Origin: Mansonella perstans
Taxonomy: Eukaryota; Nematoda; Chromadorea; Rhabditida; Onchocercidae
Reading direction: 5' to 3'
Assembly: GCA_037074765.1 (NCBI GenBank)
Contig: JBAMDO010000036.1
Coordinates: forward strand, 124,001 to 188,000
Length of the DNA: 64,000 nt
Translations under genes and position numbers: made by a program
In this document: positions 61,215-64,000 of the stretch, piece by piece
Layout of the letters: each line of letters opens with the position of its first letter
Numbering within the stretch: position 1 is the stretch's first letter
The notes under the pieces: generated by a model
What the model was told of the DNA's origin: nothing
The model's input: the letters and a program-made list of their open reading frames with translations, nothing else
Databases searched by the model: none

Positions 61215-61840
61215 TTAACTAATTTCATTTTCTTTTTTTTTAATTTCATTGATTTCATTTCCCGGTGAAAAATACGAATGAGTATTATCTTTAGATCTGT
61301 TACTATTGTTAAAAATAAACGCGCAATAAAATAAACAATAGTAACAGATCTAATTTTTTATTGTTTATGGTATTATATTTATGCCATTATTTCATGATTT
61401 AGAATTTACATCATTATTTGGAATTTCCTTTGAGAAGAAGAGCATAAAAAAAGAAATGATTCGATAGAGTGCCAAAAAAAAAAGTGGTACGGTAATCTTC
61501 TTCCCGGTGATTGTATATACTTTGAATTCTGTTATTTTTCATTTTTGTAAAAAGTAAAATAATATATTCACTGGAGCATTCAAAATCTATGGTAAACATT
61601 TACTAACATTGATTGATTACCTTATATTTTTTTCTTGGACTTGCTGAACATCCTGAAATTACATCTTTTTGCTTTCTGTCACATAATCGTTGATTGAGTA
61701 TGACTAAGAACAGTTCTTATGATGTTTGTCGTGAAACTTTTTATTTAAACGTCAAGGAAACACAGGAAAAAGTGAAGATGATTGGATTGTGAATTCCTAA
61801 TGTGACAAAATGACTTATATTTCATATATTTAAGAGATTT
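61215..61840. other. Intergenic region TRIM-like gene to mL49
   Basis: AT-rich, with the 20-bp inverted repeat near its start. TTTAAG ending at 61834 lies 6 nt before the mL49 ATG and could be a cis or trans acceptor. Confidence 0.55.
61291..61353. repeat. 20-bp perfect inverted repeat, 23-nt loop
   Basis: TTAGATCTGTTACTATTGTT (61291-61310) is the exact reverse complement of 61334-61353. It lies 76 bp after the TRIM-like stop codon, so it may fold in that 3' UTR. It could also be the remnant of a small inverted-repeat transposon. Confidence 0.9.
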
Positions 61841-63278
61841 ATGTTACGACATTCTTTGAAACGGATCAGAAATACTGTGAAATTGACAATATGTCATTGC
61901 CGAAAAGTTACGGGTGAAGAATATGCTACGACATCAAGTGGCGAAGTTTGGGACGATCCATGGCAAGCTGCCATTCCCAAAACGGGTGTTGATTTTAATT
62001 TGGAATTAATTATTCGACACAATAAATAATACATTAAATAGATTCAAAGAACACTAAGAAATTAGAAAATATCATTTGCTCTGATTGGAAAATATGAATA
62101 TTGGATGCCATTCTTTTGCAACAAAATTTTTCATTTTCTTTTCAGTTTAAATTTCTTCCAGCCTTAAATTCTGGCTTCTCGTTTTGTTTTATTTCTCCTA
62201 GAGTTATTCTTACAGTATGTTATTTCTTTTTTTTTTTTAAAAAACCATATTAGTTTTCTCTTTTTTCCTATATCATTAAGTTTACCAATGCTCCACTTAA
62301 TCGTAATCCAAATTTACGGAGAATTATTTTAGAGCAAATACGAAGCAAAGCAATTGAGATATCAGTTGACTGGAAGTATGTACAAAGGCTCATGCCTAAG
62401 AAATTGATTCCTGATGTGCCGAAACATGATAAATATCCAACACCTAGTGGTTGGAGACCGCCGAAACGTATTATTTCTTCCTTTCTTTTTCCGCTTGTTA
62501 TTTTTTAAGAATCAGTTTTGCGCAGTTGATTTCCAGAATCGTTATTTTGTTTAAGTCGTTCGTAAAAAAATTTAATTTTTTTAGCTCGGCCAGATTTAAC
62601 ATTCTACATAGAACGAAGTCGTGATCACTTGTTACCACTTTATTTGGAAACAAGAAGAGACGAATTAGATCCAGAGACATTGGAATTTAAATACGTTGAG
62701 TTGGTAGTGGTGAGAAAAATTCATGGCGATATATTCGTGTGTTCTACTTTCTTTTTTTTTTTTTTAATTCATTAATCAACTTAAAGTTATTGCATTCTGC
62801 TGAGCTTGGGAACAGTGCTACTTAAGCTTACTATCAGTAGGAAATTTTCATCGTTCTATCACGTAACCAGTTTCACCATATTCAATAAATTGCTTCAATT
62901 ATGATCTGTAAAATCGATTTGTTAGATTTGAGCTACATAATCAAATTTCTTTAATTTCTTAGAAGATCAACTAGTAAATAAATTCCTAAAAATTTTTCTA
63001 TGGGATATCATATATAATGTAATACGTAGCTTGTCTATTCCCAACTTTTCCAATGAAACAAACTTTTGTGAAATTTTGTTGAAAAATTACTGTATTTTTT
63101 GTAGCGAAAAAAAAAAAGGATTTACATTAAGGAATGTGAAAAGAAAATACGAGAATATTTGGAAGAATATTTGAATCATCCGATCGCGACACATGTTGAT
63201 GAACTGAAAGGATTCATTCGAATAAAGGGTGCTGATCGTGCTATAGTTGAGCAGTGTTTATATGATTTTGGTTTTTGA
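61841..63278 (+). CDS. MRPL49: Mitochondrial large-subunit ribosomal protein mL49 (MRPL49/IMG2 family)
   Basis: Four exons: 61841-61987, 62281-62467, 62585-62736, 63105-63278; 219 residues in one frame. The C-terminal 110 residues carry the family pattern: PTPSGWRPPK, FYIERSRDHLLPLYLE, VVVRKIHGDIF, a basic helix (KKKRIYIKECEKKIREYLEEYL), then THVDELKGFIRIKG and a terminal Gly-Phe, as in human MRPL49 (P.GW.PP; F.RRS..H.PVY; VIRKVEGDIW; V.EV.G.LRIKG; GF). mL49 sits at the mitoribosomal central protuberance region. The Arg/Lys-rich N-terminus (MLRHSLKRIRNTVK) looks like a mitochondrial presequence. Exon 1 ends at GGT|gttgat for phase; the alternative CGG|gtgttg gives the wrong frame. The run of eleven A residues in exon 4 is prone to sequencing slippage but is in frame here. 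Confidence 0.9.
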
Positions 63279-63300
63279 GCCATGATTAATTGTACTATGG

Positions 63301-63306
63301 AATAAA
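63301..63306 (+). terminator. Polyadenylation signal AATAAA of mL49
   Basis: Canonical hexamer 22 nt after the mL49 stop codon, with further CAATAAA near 63364. Confidence 0.6.
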
Positions 63307-64000
63307 TGTTATTTGTAGCCAAGGTTTCGTTCCATGTACAATCTGTTTCATTAGATGAAATTCAATAAATATTTCTCATCATAATGATTTTCCGATATCA
63401 AAAGTTATTGGTATGCTTTCTGGATCTTTTCGATATTGTAAGCATTTTAAACAATCATAAAAAAAATTAATTTAAAGCAATAAAAGTAATGCTCACTTTC
63501 TTTCCTATTTATGATTTGAATAATAGTGTTAAGAAAAAATATTTGAAATGTAGATTTGATATTCTGAGACGTTATCATTTCGGATGAATATTTTCATTTA
63601 TTTATACCTTTTTTATCAATCCCTTATTCCTGATTTTGAAAAGAAAAAAAAAAGTTGAACTAAATATTCACCCTTTTTCAGGTATTAGTTGTAATATAGC
63701 TAACTTTCTTAATCTCTAGACATTATCATTGTGCTAAATGATTTTATAGCTAATTGAATTGCGATGTTAGGAACAATTCATTATCTTAACAATAAAAATT
63801 GGGACTGTAATTGAAGGCAATTTATGGCTTCTATTTTCAATTATAGGCGTAAATGTTAAGTTATTAGTGACTAAACCATGGAATAACTTTGTTGTAAACT
63901 GAGGCAAATAATGATAGGTCTTACTTTACAAACGCAAATTATTTAAGTTTGATGTAAAAATTACTTGAATGGAAGGAAAAGGAAAAGGAAGTTAAGCTGT
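63307..64000. other. Downstream region to the end of the window
   Basis: AT-rich, no supported exon on either strand. Confidence 0.5.

Noticed and set aside
1..64000. CRISPR arrays, insertion sequences, bacterial operons or ribosome binding sites
   Set aside because: None seen; the DNA is intron-rich nuclear sequence, and the tandem repeats lack spacer structure.

Overview
The window is AT-rich (roughly 70% A+T by eye) eukaryotic DNA. Its genes have many short exons (most 60-250 bp), small GT-AG introns with T-rich acceptors, and no bacterial features. Acceptor-like TTTNAG sites sit 2-6 nt before several start codons. A 20-nt block identical to the nematode spliced leader SL1 lies in one intron. 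Gene content (PHF10, PPP1R21, SNAPC4, OTUB, LCLAT1, USP39, COA4, mL49 homologues) is animal. I infer a nematode nuclear scaffold, possibly filarial; the species cannot be named from the sequence alone.

Layout. 1-5054 (+): 3' part of an ARID4/RBBP1-like Tudor-knot chromatin gene. 5306-7887 (-): COA4 (twin CX9C mitochondrial protein) and, about 70 nt downstream, a TPR-like protein resembling C8orf76; the pair may be an operon. 8392-14721 (+): PHF10 (SAY domain plus two PHD fingers, PBAF subunit). 16576-21753 (+): PPP1R21 (KLRAQ protein, FERRY complex). 23095-30854 (+): SNAPC4 (Myb-type snRNA-activating subunit). 32532-33847 (+): a small single-Ig-domain protein. 35946-38251 (+): otubain (OTUB). 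39431-40189 and beyond (-): an unidentified spliced gene. 42964-45614 (+): lysocardiolipin/lysophospholipid acyltransferase (LCLAT1). 46151-50631 (-): USP39, the catalytically dead USP of the tri-snRNP. 52300-55317 (-): BTB-BACK-like protein, 5' end not found. 57159-61214 (+): RING/B-box (TRIM-like) protein. 61841-63278 (+): mitochondrial ribosomal protein mL49.

The genes are mostly housekeeping: chromatin and transcription (ARID4, PHF10, SNAPC4), splicing (USP39), ubiquitin (OTUB, TRIM-like, BTB), mitochondria (COA4, mL49, LCLAT1) and endosomes (PPP1R21). They do not form one pathway. For nine genes the exon lengths I derived join into one uninterrupted frame, so those models are well supported by splice phase.

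The most unusual element is at about 58105-58399, antisense in an intron of the TRIM-like gene. It has three tandem SL1-like sequences (one matching SL1 nt 1-20, one matching the last 14 nt, one degenerate) followed by a leader and a truncated reading frame. It looks like a genomic copy of a trans-spliced transcript, perhaps trans-spliced more than once, or a retroelement leader that captured SL1. Other structures are a 42-bp perfect direct repeat bracketing COA4 exon 1, a 20-bp perfect inverted repeat behind the TRIM-like gene, a 110-bp duplicated block in a PHF10 intron, in-frame 63-bp tandem repeats in a SNAPC4 intron, a 27-bp minisatellite just upstream of USP39, and two candidate GC-AG introns.
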